A stretch of 64,000 nucleotides of DNA from CALINF01 sp039980455 (GCA_039980455.1 JBDXCG010000006.1:124001-188000), one strand, 5' to 3'. Positions 26,736-36,050 are shown, counted from the stretch's first letter. Translations and numbers: made by a program. Notes: generated by a model from the sequence alone, not told the origin.

Positions 26736-27701
26736 TTAAAGCCCTTTTAGGAAGTTATCCGTTGCTGCCACCAGTGCTTGAGCATTGGCGGGATCAAAAG
26801 CCGAGTGGCCCGCATTCTGGATAAGCTGAAAGTCGGCTTCGGGCCAGGCTCGGTGCAGGTCCCATGCGGTTACCGGCGGACAAACCACATCGTAGCGCCC
26901 CTGCACAATCACGGTGGGAATGTGGCGAATGCGGTCGATGTTCTCCAGTAGTTGGTTAGGCGAATCGAAGAATCCAGCATTCACAAAGTAATGGCACTCG
27001 ATGCGGGCCATGGCCAAGGCCGCGTCCGGGGCATCAAGCGTCTCCATAAAATCGTGGTTCTGAATCAGAAAGCTGGTTGATGCTTCCCACACCGACCAGG
27101 CCCGGGCGGCGGCAAGTCTGGTTGCCTCATCGTCACTGGTGAGGCGGCAGTGGAAAGCATGCAGAAGATCATCCTGTTCCGCTTTGGGAATAGGGGCGAG
27201 ATAGGCCTCCCAGCTGTCGGGGTAGATCTCGCTGGCACCGTGTTGATATAGCCACTGGATTTCCTGGGGGCGCACCAGAAAAATACCGCGCAGCACCAGT
27301 TCGGTAACCGCCTCGGGATGTGACTGCGCATAGGTGAGAGCCAGCGTGCTGCCCCAGGAACCGCCAAACACCAACCACTGCTCGATACCCAGTTCAATTC
27401 GCAACTGTTCCATATCCGCCACCAGGTGCCAGGTGGTATTGGCCTCCAGAGAGGCGTGGGGACGGGACTGGCCGCAACCGCGCTGGTCGAACACAACGAT
27501 ACGATAGTGCTTGGGATCAAAAAACTGCCGCGCTGCAGGAGACGAACCGCCGCCGGGACCACCGTGCACAAATACGCAGGGCTTACCCTCTGGGTTACCC
27601 GATTCCTCGAAATAGATTTCGTGCCCATCGCCAACGTCAAGCCAGCCATGACGATAGGGTTCAATGGGGGGATACAAATGTTCCATAACGATCCTCGACA
27701 T
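26736..27701 (-). CDS. pip: Prolyl iminopeptidase
   Basis: 321 aa, alpha/beta hydrolase of peptidase family S33. Diagnostic motifs: 'FVHGGPGGGSSPAARQF' (HGGPG), 'VFDQRGCGQSRPH' (DQRGxGxS), nucleophile 'FGGSWGSTLALTYA' (GGSWGS) and the His near 'NAGHSAFDP'. No signal peptide, so cytoplasmic. It removes N-terminal proline from peptides. Convergent with the acyltransferase (4 bp between stops) and 2 bp downstream of the flavoprotein gene. Confidence 0.92.
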   Translation of the reverse strand: MSRIVMEHLYPPIEPYRHGWLDVGDGHEIYFEESGNPEGKPCVFVHGGPGGGSSPAARQFFDPKHYRIVVFDQRGCGQSRPHASLEANTTWHLVADMEQLRIELGIEQWLVFGGSWGSTLALTYAQSHPEAVTELVLRGIFLVRPQEIQWLYQHGASEIYPDSWEAYLAPIPKAEQDDLLHAFHCRLTSDDEATRLAAARAWSVWEASTSFLIQNHDFMETLDAPDAALAMARIECHYFVNAGFFDSPNQLLENIDRIRHIPTVIVQGRYDVVCPPVTAWDLHRAWPEADFQLIQNAGHSAFDPANAQALVAATDNFLKGL

Positions 27702-27703
27702 AT

Positions 27704-29590
27704 TCAGCTGGCTGTGGAATCGGGGAGCTCATTGATGGCCCGGTACGCCTGATCAATGGCAACGTGGGTGTAGGCAGACGCGCCGGCATCTGAATTGGCG
27801 ATGGTCAACGCGCCAAAAGGTTGCCTGGCAATCTCATGGGGCGACTCACCCTCGGGCCAGTCGGGGTCCCACAGATCCATATACTCATACGAGTAGCCGT
27901 GGGGCCAGCGATTAACCGTAATCGCCAGAATGTCTTCATTCACATCAAAACCCTCGGGGCCCAGTAAGCCGTCGAGAACGGTGCGAACCTCCCGCTCGAA
28001 ATCTTCAAAGGTTAAATCCAGCAGTTTCTGCCGAGAACCGCGTAGCTGGCTCTTCAGGTCGATGGCTTCATCAGGAGGAGACACCGAGCCCCAGAACACC
28101 AGTGATACAGGCCCATCGTTGTTTATGGCATGTTGGTAGCCGCCAGTGTTAATACCACGAAACAGGAAGACGCGACCGTGCAACCGCCCTGGAAAGTTAA
28201 TCGCATCAACGCCCAGCGCATCGAGCGCTTTGGTGTTGCGAATCAGGACATTGGTGAGAATTAGGGGAATCTTTACCTGATATTGCAGCGCTTCTTTCTG
28301 CTGATCAGAAAGGGACGGGCACAGGTGAGGTATCACGCTGTGGTAGCAGGCCAGTACGCCATGTCGTGCCGACACTTTTTTCAATTGCCCCCCTTCGAAA
28401 TAGGTCATCGCCACCCCAGTGTCGGTATTAACCGTATTCACCACCGTGGCATTGAGGCGTAGCCGGACGTTTTGTTCGGGTTGGTCAAGACCGGCGTAGT
28501 CAAAGTTGGCAAGCGCGATGTTGTTCGGCGTTGCATCGGGGGCGACATGGGGTAAGAGCCCTGCAACCATCAAGCGCACCAGGCTGGCATTGCCGTCGGG
28601 CCACATGGCCGCCGGGTAATCCCAGCCCACATCTGGCCAGTCTTCGCCCAGTAGGTTAATACCAGGGTTGCCGTCTAGCAAAGCCTCCCTTGCCGAAAAG
28701 GCCCGCGCTTCGATTCCCCAGGCACCGTGTTCCTTATTGTGAAACAGCTGCACAGCGTCTTCGGTTAAACCACCGTACTGGCGCAGGAAGTCGGGGTAGC
28801 TGATACCACTCAACAGGGCCTCGGTTTCGGCTTCGCTGAGGTCGCTGAGCAGGGAGTCGTTGCGACCATAAAACTGTTTTAGCGACTCCCGGCCGGCTTC
28901 GGAAATGGGTATTTGATCGATTGTTTCGGGGGACAATCGACGGTTAAGGTGCAGCCCCGGTACCAGTCGATTGATGCCGTAGGTGCTTTCGTCAAACCAC
29001 ATGGCGGGGCTGTTGGGTGCGTCATTGCCGTAGTTGAACTCCATGTTTTGCCGCATGGCTTTTACATCAACACCGTAGGCTGCCATAAAGCTTTGGACTT
29101 CCTCACTGAATTCCCACCATTCCAGGTTGTGTGTGCCGCCGAGTGACAACACCATGCTGCCACTTTGATGAAACTCATTGCGTTTGGCGTGGCCACCAAA
29201 ATCGTCATGATTCTCAAGCAGTAAGATTCGAGCGTCATCCCCGTAGCGTTCGCGATAGTAGTGGGCCGCAGCGAGGCCCGAGATACCTGCTCCAACGATC
29301 ACCAGATCATAGGTTTCGCCAGTGTCAGTGGGGTTGTCAAAGGACGCACCCTGGCGCGCCAGTGCATGGGCAACTTCAAAGGCACCCGGGTGGGAGCCGC
29401 GCATACCCGTGCGAGTAGGCGGGTAGTAAATTTCACCTGACACAGCGTCTGCCGTTGCCGGCGCACTGGAACCTGCGGCTGTTGGTAGCGCTGTGAGAGC
29501 GCTCACTAAGGCCACGCTACTACCCTGGATAAAGTCTCGGCGGGTGATGGAGCGCCCCATACCCAGTTGCTGGTCGGATTTACGTGTCAC
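27704..29590 (-). CDS. Exported FAD-dependent amine oxidoreductase, spermidine dehydrogenase-like
   Basis: 628 aa. N-terminal twin-arginine signal 'SITRRDFIQGSSVALVSAL' after the leader 'GMGR'. FAD/NAD(P)-binding Rossmann motif 'DLVIVGAGISGLAAAHYYR' at about 94-112, followed by 'LLLENHDDFGGHAKRNEF'. The leader, TAT signal and length (about 620) match SpdH, which oxidises spermidine in the periplasm. The exact substrate is inferred. It is followed after 2 bp by the iminopeptidase gene, so both are probably on one transcript. Confidence 0.8.
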   Translation of the reverse strand: MTRKSDQQLGMGRSITRRDFIQGSSVALVSALTALPTAAGSSAPATADAVSGEIYYPPTRTGMRGSHPGAFEVAHALARQGASFDNPTDTGETYDLVIVGAGISGLAAAHYYRERYGDDARILLLENHDDFGGHAKRNEFHQSGSMVLSLGGTHNLEWWEFSEEVQSFMAAYGVDVKAMRQNMEFNYGNDAPNSPAMWFDESTYGINRLVPGLHLNRRLSPETIDQIPISEAGRESLKQFYGRNDSLLSDLSEAETEALLSGISYPDFLRQYGGLTEDAVQLFHNKEHGAWGIEARAFSAREALLDGNPGINLLGEDWPDVGWDYPAAMWPDGNASLVRLMVAGLLPHVAPDATPNNIALANFDYAGLDQPEQNVRLRLNATVVNTVNTDTGVAMTYFEGGQLKKVSARHGVLACYHSVIPHLCPSLSDQQKEALQYQVKIPLILTNVLIRNTKALDALGVDAINFPGRLHGRVFLFRGINTGGYQHAINNDGPVSLVFWGSVSPPDEAIDLKSQLRGSRQKLLDLTFEDFEREVRTVLDGLLGPEGFDVNEDILAITVNRWPHGYSYEYMDLWDPDWPEGESPHEIARQPFGALTIANSDAGASAYTHVAIDQAYRAINELPDSTAS

Positions 29591-29621
29591 GTGAGGACCC
29601 TCTGAAACAGGAAGTACGTTG

Positions 29622-30104
29622 TCAGTCCATTATGTCTGTATGTCGAATTTCGTAGATTGCTTCGTCGCTGGCCACAGGGTGGAAGTTGATGATGTATTGG
29701 CCCGTAAAGGTGCCGAGACTCATCTTGTCCGTGTCGAACTCGACCCGCAGACGCATGTAGTACGTTTGGCCAGCCTCGACCTTTAGTTTGTACTTTAGAT
29801 CCTTGGGTTCCCAGCGAGCGTTAGGTGTTAGGCCAGTGATCAGCAACTCGTGCTCGCCTGATTGCACTTCCACGGGAAGGTAGCGGTTGTACTTGATGAA
29901 ACCCACACTCTCTCCGTTCATCATTATTTCTGGATAGCTGCTACGTAGCGGCTTCGCGAGACCGGGAGTAGTGGCCTTTGGACGATAAATGTAGACCACA
30001 GCACTACCCGGATCTGCAGACGCCACAGGTTCGAAATAGTCGCTGTTAGCGCAACCCCGTAATGTAACCAGAGCCAGAAAAATGAGTAATAGTCTTGTTT
30101 TCAT
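29622..30104 (-). CDS. DUF2846-type lipoprotein
   Basis: 160 aa from ATG 30104, which gives a lipoprotein signal 'LLLIFLALVTLRGC' with Cys at the lipobox; a frame start 14 codons upstream would spoil it. The core 'AVVYIYRPKATTPG' and 'SGEHELLITGLT' resemble DUF2846 / PEGA-like envelope lipoproteins of unknown function. It is the last chromosomal gene before the island. Confidence 0.75.
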   Translation of the reverse strand: MKTRLLLIFLALVTLRGCANSDYFEPVASADPGSAVVYIYRPKATTPGLAKPLRSSYPEIMMNGESVGFIKYNRYLPVEVQSGEHELLITGLTPNARWEPKDLKYKLKVEAGQTYYMRLRVEFDTDKMSLGTFTGQYIINFHPVASDEAIYEIRHTDIMD

Positions 30105-30251
30105 CAGGTTGACCCGAACCGAGGTATGTATAACGACATCATACAAAACGGCGGGTGTATGTCACAGACCTTAAAGGGCGGAGTCCCCTTGCGCTGAGCT
30201 ACGGGCCGCTGAGCCGGCAAAGGTCACTAAGTTGATGACATTCTCCTAATG

Positions 30252-30276
30252 TTTGGTGGAGGCGGCGGGAATTGAA
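30252..30276. repeat. Left attachment-site repeat (att)
   Basis: 25 bp identical to 44582-44606, i.e. the T-arm and acceptor part of tmRNA including the CCA end (minus strand). The sequence then diverges (AAAAA here, CCCGC in ssrA). This is the distal att produced on integration; with the rest of ssrA absent it is not a functional RNA. Confidence 0.93.
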
Positions 30277-30564
30277 AAAATAATGTAACTCATTGTATTT
30301 TATTATATTAAGTATCAATAGATATTCGTATACCCCCAAAACTACCCCCTATGCAATGGTCTGGGGAACACAATATCTGTGTTGATTCACAGTGGCGTTT
30401 TAAGAACTCGTTTGCAAGTTGCCTGCGTGTACAGCGGCCACGACCCAAATATCAGAAAATCATGAAGTCAGAAACCTCCGACTCAGCTGCAAACACTCCC
30501 TGATCGTCCATAATAAATCACATGGTGGGTCGAGCCTCAGCCCCGCGGTTGTTATACCCTTGGG
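30277..30564. other. Non-coding left end of island with possible integrase arm sites
   Basis: AT-rich stretch with no credible gene. At 30331-30350 the bases TACCCCCAAAACTACCCCCT carry two inverted GGGGGTA motifs, matching GGGGGTA motifs at the other end of the island (44411-44480). These are candidate arm-type integrase binding sites. Confidence 0.5.
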
Positions 30565-30595
30565 TTCCCTGTTAGCCTCACCTAACATCAGGGAA
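30565..30595. promoter_or_regulatory. Inverted repeat upstream of the putative nuclease gene
   Basis: TTCCCT+GTTAG pairs with CTAAC+AGGGAA (11 bp, a 3-nt bulge, 6-nt loop), ending 14 bp before the start at 30610. It could be an operator or a leader hairpin limiting translation, as fits a restriction gene that must be delayed. A tandem CTAGGG pair follows (30597-30608). Confidence 0.45.
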
Positions 30596-30609
30596 TCTAG
30601 GGCTAGGGA

Positions 30610-31554
30610 ATGGACAAGGTGCTGCAGCGATTACTTGACGGGGATGTGATTTCCAATCAAGAACACTACGATCTCAGAGAATACCTTAAGCCGGTTTTTT
30701 TTCGGCAAGGGTTTATGGATTGGCATAGAGCCAAATCTAGGGACGCGGCGAAAGAGCGCCTCGGAAAAGAGTCCTTACGGTTACTTGATCAGAATGAGTT
30801 GTCATGCGATGAGTTAGTTGTTACTTACAGCAGTCTCGCAAATACTCATAATCAAGGTACATTGCAGAAGGCACTTTTTTCTGTCTTGGACAGCTTTCCC
30901 AATTGGCCAGCCTCAGGGGTTGAAGGGGATCTTAGAGTTTCGATTAGCCAGCTTCAAGCGGCCCTTACCTGCCAAGACCCGAAGCGGCTCGCGAATGCAG
31001 CTCTCCTTGTCGCTAGCTATGCGGAGCAGAGTAATACTCAGGCAAGAAAGAGTCAGGCGGGTGTGGCAGGCGAATATGCAGTAGAGTTAGTGCTGATGCA
31101 TGCCGGACTTGAGAGAGGCAGCACTTATGGCGCTCAGTTTATACATCAGGGATCAAACACCGACTTTATAGTGCCCTACGCGGAGTCTGGTAGCGTGACG
31201 GATGTTAGGGCATATATTGCGGTACAAATGAGTAGTAACGATAGGACACGGCTATCATCCAGCGAGTTACACACAGGAGGAGTCCGCTTTTTCTGCTCGC
31301 TCAATGGGTGTACTGCCGCAAGTAAAAATACTAACGACATTGGGGACGATCTGATAGCCGGTGCATTTCAGACTGAGACTTACTATGTCGTCGTCCAAAA
31401 GGAATTAGATCGAGCCATAGCTCATGCTGAGAAGCGGTTGAAGAAATTGAAAGGACGTGCCGGGGCGACCAATGCTCAGTTTCGACTTCGCTGGTTAACA
31501 GAGCGCGGGATAAACTATGATCAGTTTGCAGACAGGCTTCTGGAACTAGTATGA
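30610..31554 (+). CDS. Putative type II restriction endonuclease
   Basis: 314 aa, not recognised by overall similarity. The C-terminal half looks like a PD-(D/E)xK nuclease core: a helix 'AGVAGEYAVELVLMHAGL' with Glu, then 'GSNTDFIVPY' (Asp) and a strand 'YIAVQMSSNDR', where the usual ExK position reads QxS. The gene sits 136 bp upstream of, and co-directional with, a cytosine-5 methyltransferase, the usual place for its cognate nuclease. The site is atypical, so nuclease function is an inference. Confidence 0.55.
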   Translation: MDKVLQRLLDGDVISNQEHYDLREYLKPVFFRQGFMDWHRAKSRDAAKERLGKESLRLLDQNELSCDELVVTYSSLANTHNQGTLQKALFSVLDSFPNWPASGVEGDLRVSISQLQAALTCQDPKRLANAALLVASYAEQSNTQARKSQAGVAGEYAVELVLMHAGLERGSTYGAQFIHQGSNTDFIVPYAESGSVTDVRAYIAVQMSSNDRTRLSSSELHTGGVRFFCSLNGCTAASKNTNDIGDDLIAGAFQTETYYVVVQKELDRAIAHAEKRLKKLKGRAGATNAQFRLRWLTERGINYDQFADRLLELV

Positions 31555-31690
31555 AAAAACGATCCTTCGCTTCAATATGCTTGAAAATACTACATGTTTA
31601 GTCACGAGCAGGCGTTTTCCCTGGATTTAGATAACTAGCAGTCCTATAATCCAGCTTCAATTATCCACCGGGTCTATCTGAAAACCAATA

Positions 31691-33316
31691 ATGAACCATA
31701 TTGAACTTTTCGCCGGGTGCGGCGGCTTATCTTTAGGTCTGGAAACCGAAGGTTTCGAGCTTCTGCTCGCGAACGAGCTTTCCCCTATGGCAGCGGAAAC
31801 CTTTTCACATAATATTCTCAATGTCACTCTCGAGAACTCTAAGCTTGCTCCTTCCACACCTGTGTACTGGATTAGCAGTGCATGTGAGCGCCACGATCTC
31901 GAAGGCCGCTTAACGGAAAATCCTGAGAATGCAGTTGGGCTTCTAGGGGAATCTGACTTCAAATCATTGAAGCTCACAGCAAAGGAGCTGAGGGGTAGCC
32001 TTCTAGTTGGTAGTATTGTGGATCTAAATACTATCTTGACTGAGGACAAGGAGCTTGCCCAAAGCATCAGAAGAGGCTTCGGAGATGGAGGTGTTGATCT
32101 CGTTTCCGGCGGGCCTCCTTGTCAGAGCTTTAGCATGGCTGGTCTTCGGCAACGATCGAATCCACGCAATTTACTTCCGTTGGCGTTTGCGAATTTCGTC
32201 CAAGAAACCAACCCCAAGATTGCTCTTCTAGAAAATGTGTCGGGGATACTTCGTCCGTTCAGACAAGATGGAAAGCCGGACTATGCTTGGCACAATGTGG
32301 CTAAAGAATTTGCTGAGAGGGGGTTCGTGCCACTGTGTCTCCATGTAAATGCTAGGTACGCTGGTGCAGCACAGAATAGACCTAGATTCATAATGCTCGC
32401 GTTTAGAGAAGACTTTGCTCATGACTTGCTTCGTTCAAAGATAGATCGACATTTCTGGAAGGCCTTGTTAGATGCTCATACTTTCTATGTATGCGTTCAT
32501 GATATGAAAATTGAGATGGAGTACGGTTCTCTTGATTGCCATGAAATTGAGAAGGATGCTGATATTTTCTCATCACCTCTTTTAGCGTCACTTGTTGAAT
32601 ATAAAGGTAAAGAATTTACTGTTCGAGACGCAATTGATGACTTAAAGGGAGAGGGTATAGCTGCTAGTAAGTACGTAGAATTGATTAACGGTGCTTTAGG
32701 GGATAGATTCGGTGATGTAGAGGGAAGCATAAAAAATAATAGGCCTCCTCTAAATGGCAATCGAGTGAAGTCGAGGTTCAGGCTATATCAGGTTTTGAAT
32801 AAGATGCGCAAATCTGGTCGAAGGGAAGTCTTGAGTTTCATCAAAGATGTCGGCTCAACAAGGATGGGAGTAAAGGAGATTGCCGAGCTAGGAAAGGCAG
32901 TTAGCAATGCCACGATCAACGAGTTGAACGAGAAGGATAACTGGTTGCTAACACTAGAGGGAGAGCGGTTCTCTCCCGGTAGTCGAAGAAAGACGCTCAG
33001 TTTCTTGGCTACATTGCATACTAAGAAGCAAACACAGAAGGCATTAGTTGCCAATCAGCCTGCACCTGCCGCTTTGTCCATTCCAGATGATGCTTGTCAT
33101 TACGACGAGAGTTTGCAGCGTACACTAACAGTGAGGGAGATGGCTCGATTCCAATCTTTCCCCGATGGGTTTGAGTTTATGTCTAAAGTCACAACTGGCG
33201 GTCAGATGAGAAAGTTTCAGGTTCCGCAGTACACTCAGGTCGGAAATGCAGTACCACCGTTACTTGGCAAAGCTCTCGGAAAAGTTTGTAGAAAACTGCT
33301 TGAGGCGGTTGAATAG
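31691..33316 (+). CDS. DNA (cytosine-5) methyltransferase
   Basis: 541 aa with all main m5C-MTase motifs: I 'IELFAGCGGLSLGLETEGF', IV 'GGPPCQSFSMAGL' with the catalytic Cys, VI 'ALLENVSGIL', VIII 'AQNRPRFIMLAF' and X 'YTQVGNAVPPLLGKALG'. The target-recognition region between VIII and X is long (about 230 residues). It is probably the modification half of a type II system. Recognition sequence unknown. Confidence 0.93.
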   Translation: MNHIELFAGCGGLSLGLETEGFELLLANELSPMAAETFSHNILNVTLENSKLAPSTPVYWISSACERHDLEGRLTENPENAVGLLGESDFKSLKLTAKELRGSLLVGSIVDLNTILTEDKELAQSIRRGFGDGGVDLVSGGPPCQSFSMAGLRQRSNPRNLLPLAFANFVQETNPKIALLENVSGILRPFRQDGKPDYAWHNVAKEFAERGFVPLCLHVNARYAGAAQNRPRFIMLAFREDFAHDLLRSKIDRHFWKALLDAHTFYVCVHDMKIEMEYGSLDCHEIEKDADIFSSPLLASLVEYKGKEFTVRDAIDDLKGEGIAASKYVELINGALGDRFGDVEGSIKNNRPPLNGNRVKSRFRLYQVLNKMRKSGRREVLSFIKDVGSTRMGVKEIAELGKAVSNATINELNEKDNWLLTLEGERFSPGSRRKTLSFLATLHTKKQTQKALVANQPAPAALSIPDDACHYDESLQRTLTVREMARFQSFPDGFEFMSKVTTGGQMRKFQVPQYTQVGNAVPPLLGKALGKVCRKLLEAVE

Positions 33317-33465
33317 CAGGTTTCAGATGGTGTTTTAGAAGTAAGGCTAGCTTCGAGTCAAATTTTGGTTCCTTTGGTATGCCGCCCGATACTACAAATT
33401 AGCTGCCTCTACCCAGAACGCCTTCGAGAATCTTCTAAGTACAGTCAGGGAATAGGCGCGGGTGA

Positions 33466-34461
33466 ATGAGTGAAAAGTCAGGTAAAAGTAAAGCAGCCCT
33501 AAGCAAGGCGCAAATTTCTAGAGAAATATCCTACGATCTTCCCATTAATGAACTTTTAGTGAGATTTGAGAACTCCAAATCTCAGTCGCCATCTGAGAAC
33601 ACCAATATTTTTGCGTTTGAGAAGAGCTTTGGGGTTTCTGTTGAGGCTCTCTATGCTAGCAAGGACATGCGACTTGACCATCTTGCATTACAGCTGACGG
33701 CAAATAGACTGGGGAGAATAGCGCCATTCTTTCGTAACCGTATTGTCGATCTACATAGAGATGGAATCTGGAAGCTGAGTGACCATGGGGCTAGACAGAA
33801 TAGAGATCCATCAGAGATTCAGTACTTTCGCGATATGCTGCTTGTTGATGCACACTGGATTCTGTGTCGTCGCTTAGAGTCACAATTGGAGCCATGGCAG
33901 CGAAACATCTCGATTCCTTTCTATACTGATTACTTTCGACTCACGAAGGGCCACGGGCAAATTAATTGGTATGGACTCAAAAAATTTGTGGCCTCTCCTT
34001 ACACCACCAGTTCTAGAGTTAAAAATTTTGGCATGACTTATCTCGAACAGGTCCACTGTTCTATCCTTGAGGGACGGGAGAATAGGGATTACAAGTTCTG
34101 GGTCTTCCTCGATAAGACTGTTCAGGAACTTTTGGAGGCTCTAGAGTTAGTAGTCAAAAAGTCCTATCGTCGTGGCAAGGTTGAGTCTCTAGAAATACTG
34201 GTTTCACAATGGCAGATGCTGTGTTTGGCAGGTTGGTCTGCAGCAGAAGCAGCGAAATTGGATATCTTACGACTTGGAATTTGTGTCCAGTCCAATGGCA
34301 TTGAGTTTCGTAGGCTTCGCGATAGTTTTGCAAGCCGGAAACGCTGGTTCCTGAGACAGGCAAGATTGGAAGAGTTCAAATTCGACCCAAAAACGGCTGC
34401 AAATACACCGAAGACTCCCCGACCTTCATCCTTGCCAATGCCTGGCAGCCGCCGTAACTAG
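33466..34461 (+). CDS. Unknown protein of the restriction-modification cassette
   Basis: 331 aa, no motif recognised. It is soluble, basic and rich in Arg and Trp in its C-terminal half ('FASRKRWFLRQARLEEF'), with a proline-rich end ('TPKTPRPSSLPMPGSRR'). It follows the methyltransferase by 149 bp on the same strand. It may be an accessory or second nuclease component; nothing in the sequence proves it. A stem TGCTAGC/GCTAGCA at about 34571-34589, followed by a short T-run, may end its transcript. Confidence 0.6.
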   Translation: MSEKSGKSKAALSKAQISREISYDLPINELLVRFENSKSQSPSENTNIFAFEKSFGVSVEALYASKDMRLDHLALQLTANRLGRIAPFFRNRIVDLHRDGIWKLSDHGARQNRDPSEIQYFRDMLLVDAHWILCRRLESQLEPWQRNISIPFYTDYFRLTKGHGQINWYGLKKFVASPYTTSSRVKNFGMTYLEQVHCSILEGRENRDYKFWVFLDKTVQELLEALELVVKKSYRRGKVESLEILVSQWQMLCLAGWSAAEAAKLDILRLGICVQSNGIEFRRLRDSFASRKRWFLRQARLEEFKFDPKTAANTPKTPRPSSLPMPGSRRN

Positions 34462-34622
34462 CTGATATATATAAACATGTTCTCTCTGCTCCGCCGGAAT
34501 ACTGGTTGGACGTTTTTCTCAACTTTCAGATCTAATACTTTAAAGCCATCTCATGAACGAGATGACGCACTGCTAGCTGATGGCTAGCAAGTTGTAAGCT
34601 TTTTGAAGAAAGGAGAAAGACC

Positions 34623-34832
34623 ATGGAAAGACACATTGATAACCAACTTGTTTCTACAAACAGGGCCGCAGATCTTCTCGGCATCCAAAAAACGACACTG
34701 GCGAACTGGAGAACTGCCGGCAGGACCAATCTAGCATACGTAAAAATCGGCTCTCGAGTTATGTATCGCGAAGTTGATCTGGAAAGTTTCATTCAGAGCA
34801 ATATGAAGCAGCGAACCGGAGGTGATCAATGA
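34623..34832 (+). CDS. AlpA/MerR-type small DNA-binding regulator (excisionase-like)
   Basis: 69 aa with a strong AAAGGAG site. Pattern 'VSTNRAADLLGIQKTTLANW' followed by 'YVKIGSRVMYREVDLESFI' is the winged-HTH form of AlpA/excisionase proteins. In P4-like islands AlpA controls integrase or replication genes. It starts a four-gene coupled run ending in the HUH Rep. Confidence 0.8.
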   Translation: MERHIDNQLVSTNRAADLLGIQKTTLANWRTAGRTNLAYVKIGSRVMYREVDLESFIQSNMKQRTGGDQ

Positions 34833-35062
34833 GCAATTATCTAAATCCGTACGATCGTTTCTCGAAAACTTCCGGCAGTAGAAAAGCAGCGATCGATGCG
34901 CAGTGTTCGTACTGCATGGGATGCACTGCTGACTACAGTGAGCCAAACTTCAGGACAAGTATTCGGGAGTGTTCCTCTAAACGATGTCCTCTTTGGTCAT
35001 TTCGCCCATATCGCCTTCATTGCACGAAAATCAGTGTAAATGAGGGTGATAGCCATGAATAG
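34829..35062 (+). CDS. Small Cys-rich (zinc-binding?) mobile-element protein
   Basis: 77 aa starting within the alpA stop (ATGA) behind an ideal GGAGGTGAT ribosome site. Cys pattern: CxxCxxC ('CSYCMGC') then 'RECSSKRCPLWSFRPYR'. Similar short proteins with a CPL..xRPY end occur beside replication genes in proteobacterial integrative elements. Role unknown; zinc binding is inferred. Confidence 0.7.
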   Translation: MSNYLNPYDRFSKTSGSRKAAIDAQCSYCMGCTADYSEPNFRTSIRECSSKRCPLWSFRPYRLHCTKISVNEGDSHE

Positions 35063-35270
35063 CCTTAGAGGTATATCTAGACTCCGGTCTGGAGCTAAAA
35101 CTCAGTGTAGGCCCATAGATAGGCGAAAATGCCCTAACTGGACTTGCTTTCATACAGAGCCGGCTTTTGATTTCTCAGTGATCAGCAGATTGAGGTGTGA
35201 GAGTTCTGTGCCTGCTCAATTTCAAATACAGTGCAGCAGGTCTCGTATAGATCAGGGAGGTGTGGAATGA
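35055..35270 (+). CDS. Small hypothetical protein
   Basis: 71 aa from ATG 35055 with GAGGGTGAT upstream; an ATG at 35040 in frame is an alternative. It overlaps the preceding gene by 8 bp and the rep start by 4 bp (ATGA). Five Cys in a 'KCPNWTCFHTEP' and 'RLRCESS' setting. No function recognised; kept because of the unbroken chain of translational coupling. Confidence 0.5.
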   Translation: MNSLRGISRLRSGAKTQCRPIDRRKCPNWTCFHTEPAFDFSVISRLRCESSVPAQFQIQCSRSRIDQGGVE

Positions 35271-36034
35271 AATCTCCTCGCAAAGATCGACGATCAGCTG
35301 ACAACAGCACGGTGCGAAAAATCCAGAATAGGAAATCGAGCAAAACCGTTGAAAGCCCTAAAACTGCTGGCTTTGACGCGGGTGAGAGTTGTTCTTCCGT
35401 AGTAGCAAGCAACAATACCCCTTTAGCAATTGATAAAAGCTCTATAGGGAGAAGTAAAAATCACTTAGGTAAACGTAAACTTAGCCAAGTCCCCAGACGC
35501 AAGTTCACCCACCAATCCTCACGCTGTTCCAGATGGGATAGGCTAACAGCAAAGCAGAAGCTTATAGAGGCCACCCGTGTCATGGAAGAGCAAACAGGTG
35601 AGAAGCTCTGGGCCATTACTTGGCACTTAAGCGGCAAATTTCACGAAACCATACGGAGGTCTCGCTCAACCCGTTATCTAGTTGATGAGACTACTCGTGT
35701 TGTTAGTGCAATGTTTCCAGATAGCGCTCTGTACTGGTTTGTCGTTGAGGAATCAGAAGAGGGGAGAATACATGTTCATTCGGGCTTCTACTGCTCACAG
35801 AGACAGTTAGTGGAGCTTGAAGTCAAATTGGAGAAGAGGTTTTGCAAGGGGCTAGAAAAATCGATCTGGGGTAGAAATAGACTTGTTTATGTTAAACCAA
35901 TGCACGATCCGGAAGGCTGGGCAGATTATTGCAGCAAGGACATGTGGCGATTCAGTCGTGAAGTGGGTGTCCGAAAGCCGTTCTACATCTCTAGCCAGCT
36001 TAAGGAGATTGCAAAAGTTCGCTTATCTAGATAA
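35267..36034 (+). CDS. HUH-type replication initiator (Rep)-like protein
   Basis: 255 aa from ATG 35267 (AGGGAGGTG upstream). The first ~90 residues are basic and look disordered. The core shows 'GRIHVHSGFY' (H169-V-H171, the HUH metal-binding motif) followed by 'WADYCSKDMW' (Y221-x-x-K224, nucleophile and Lys of motif 3). A strand 'LWAITWHLSGK' upstream may be motif 1. These features define single-strand endonucleases that start rolling-circle replication or transfer. In an element with integrases and AlpA it probably replicates the excised circle. Confidence 0.75.
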   Translation: MKSPRKDRRSADNSTVRKIQNRKSSKTVESPKTAGFDAGESCSSVVASNNTPLAIDKSSIGRSKNHLGKRKLSQVPRRKFTHQSSRCSRWDRLTAKQKLIEATRVMEEQTGEKLWAITWHLSGKFHETIRRSRSTRYLVDETTRVVSAMFPDSALYWFVVEESEEGRIHVHSGFYCSQRQLVELEVKLEKRFCKGLEKSIWGRNRLVYVKPMHDPEGWADYCSKDMWRFSREVGVRKPFYISSQLKEIAKVRLSR

Positions 36035-36050
36035 CACGGTGATTTCTGAC

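Noticed and set aside
30419..30649. Plus-strand frame of 76 codons at the island's left end
   Set aside because: No ribosome site or domain; runs into the nuclease-like gene in another frame.
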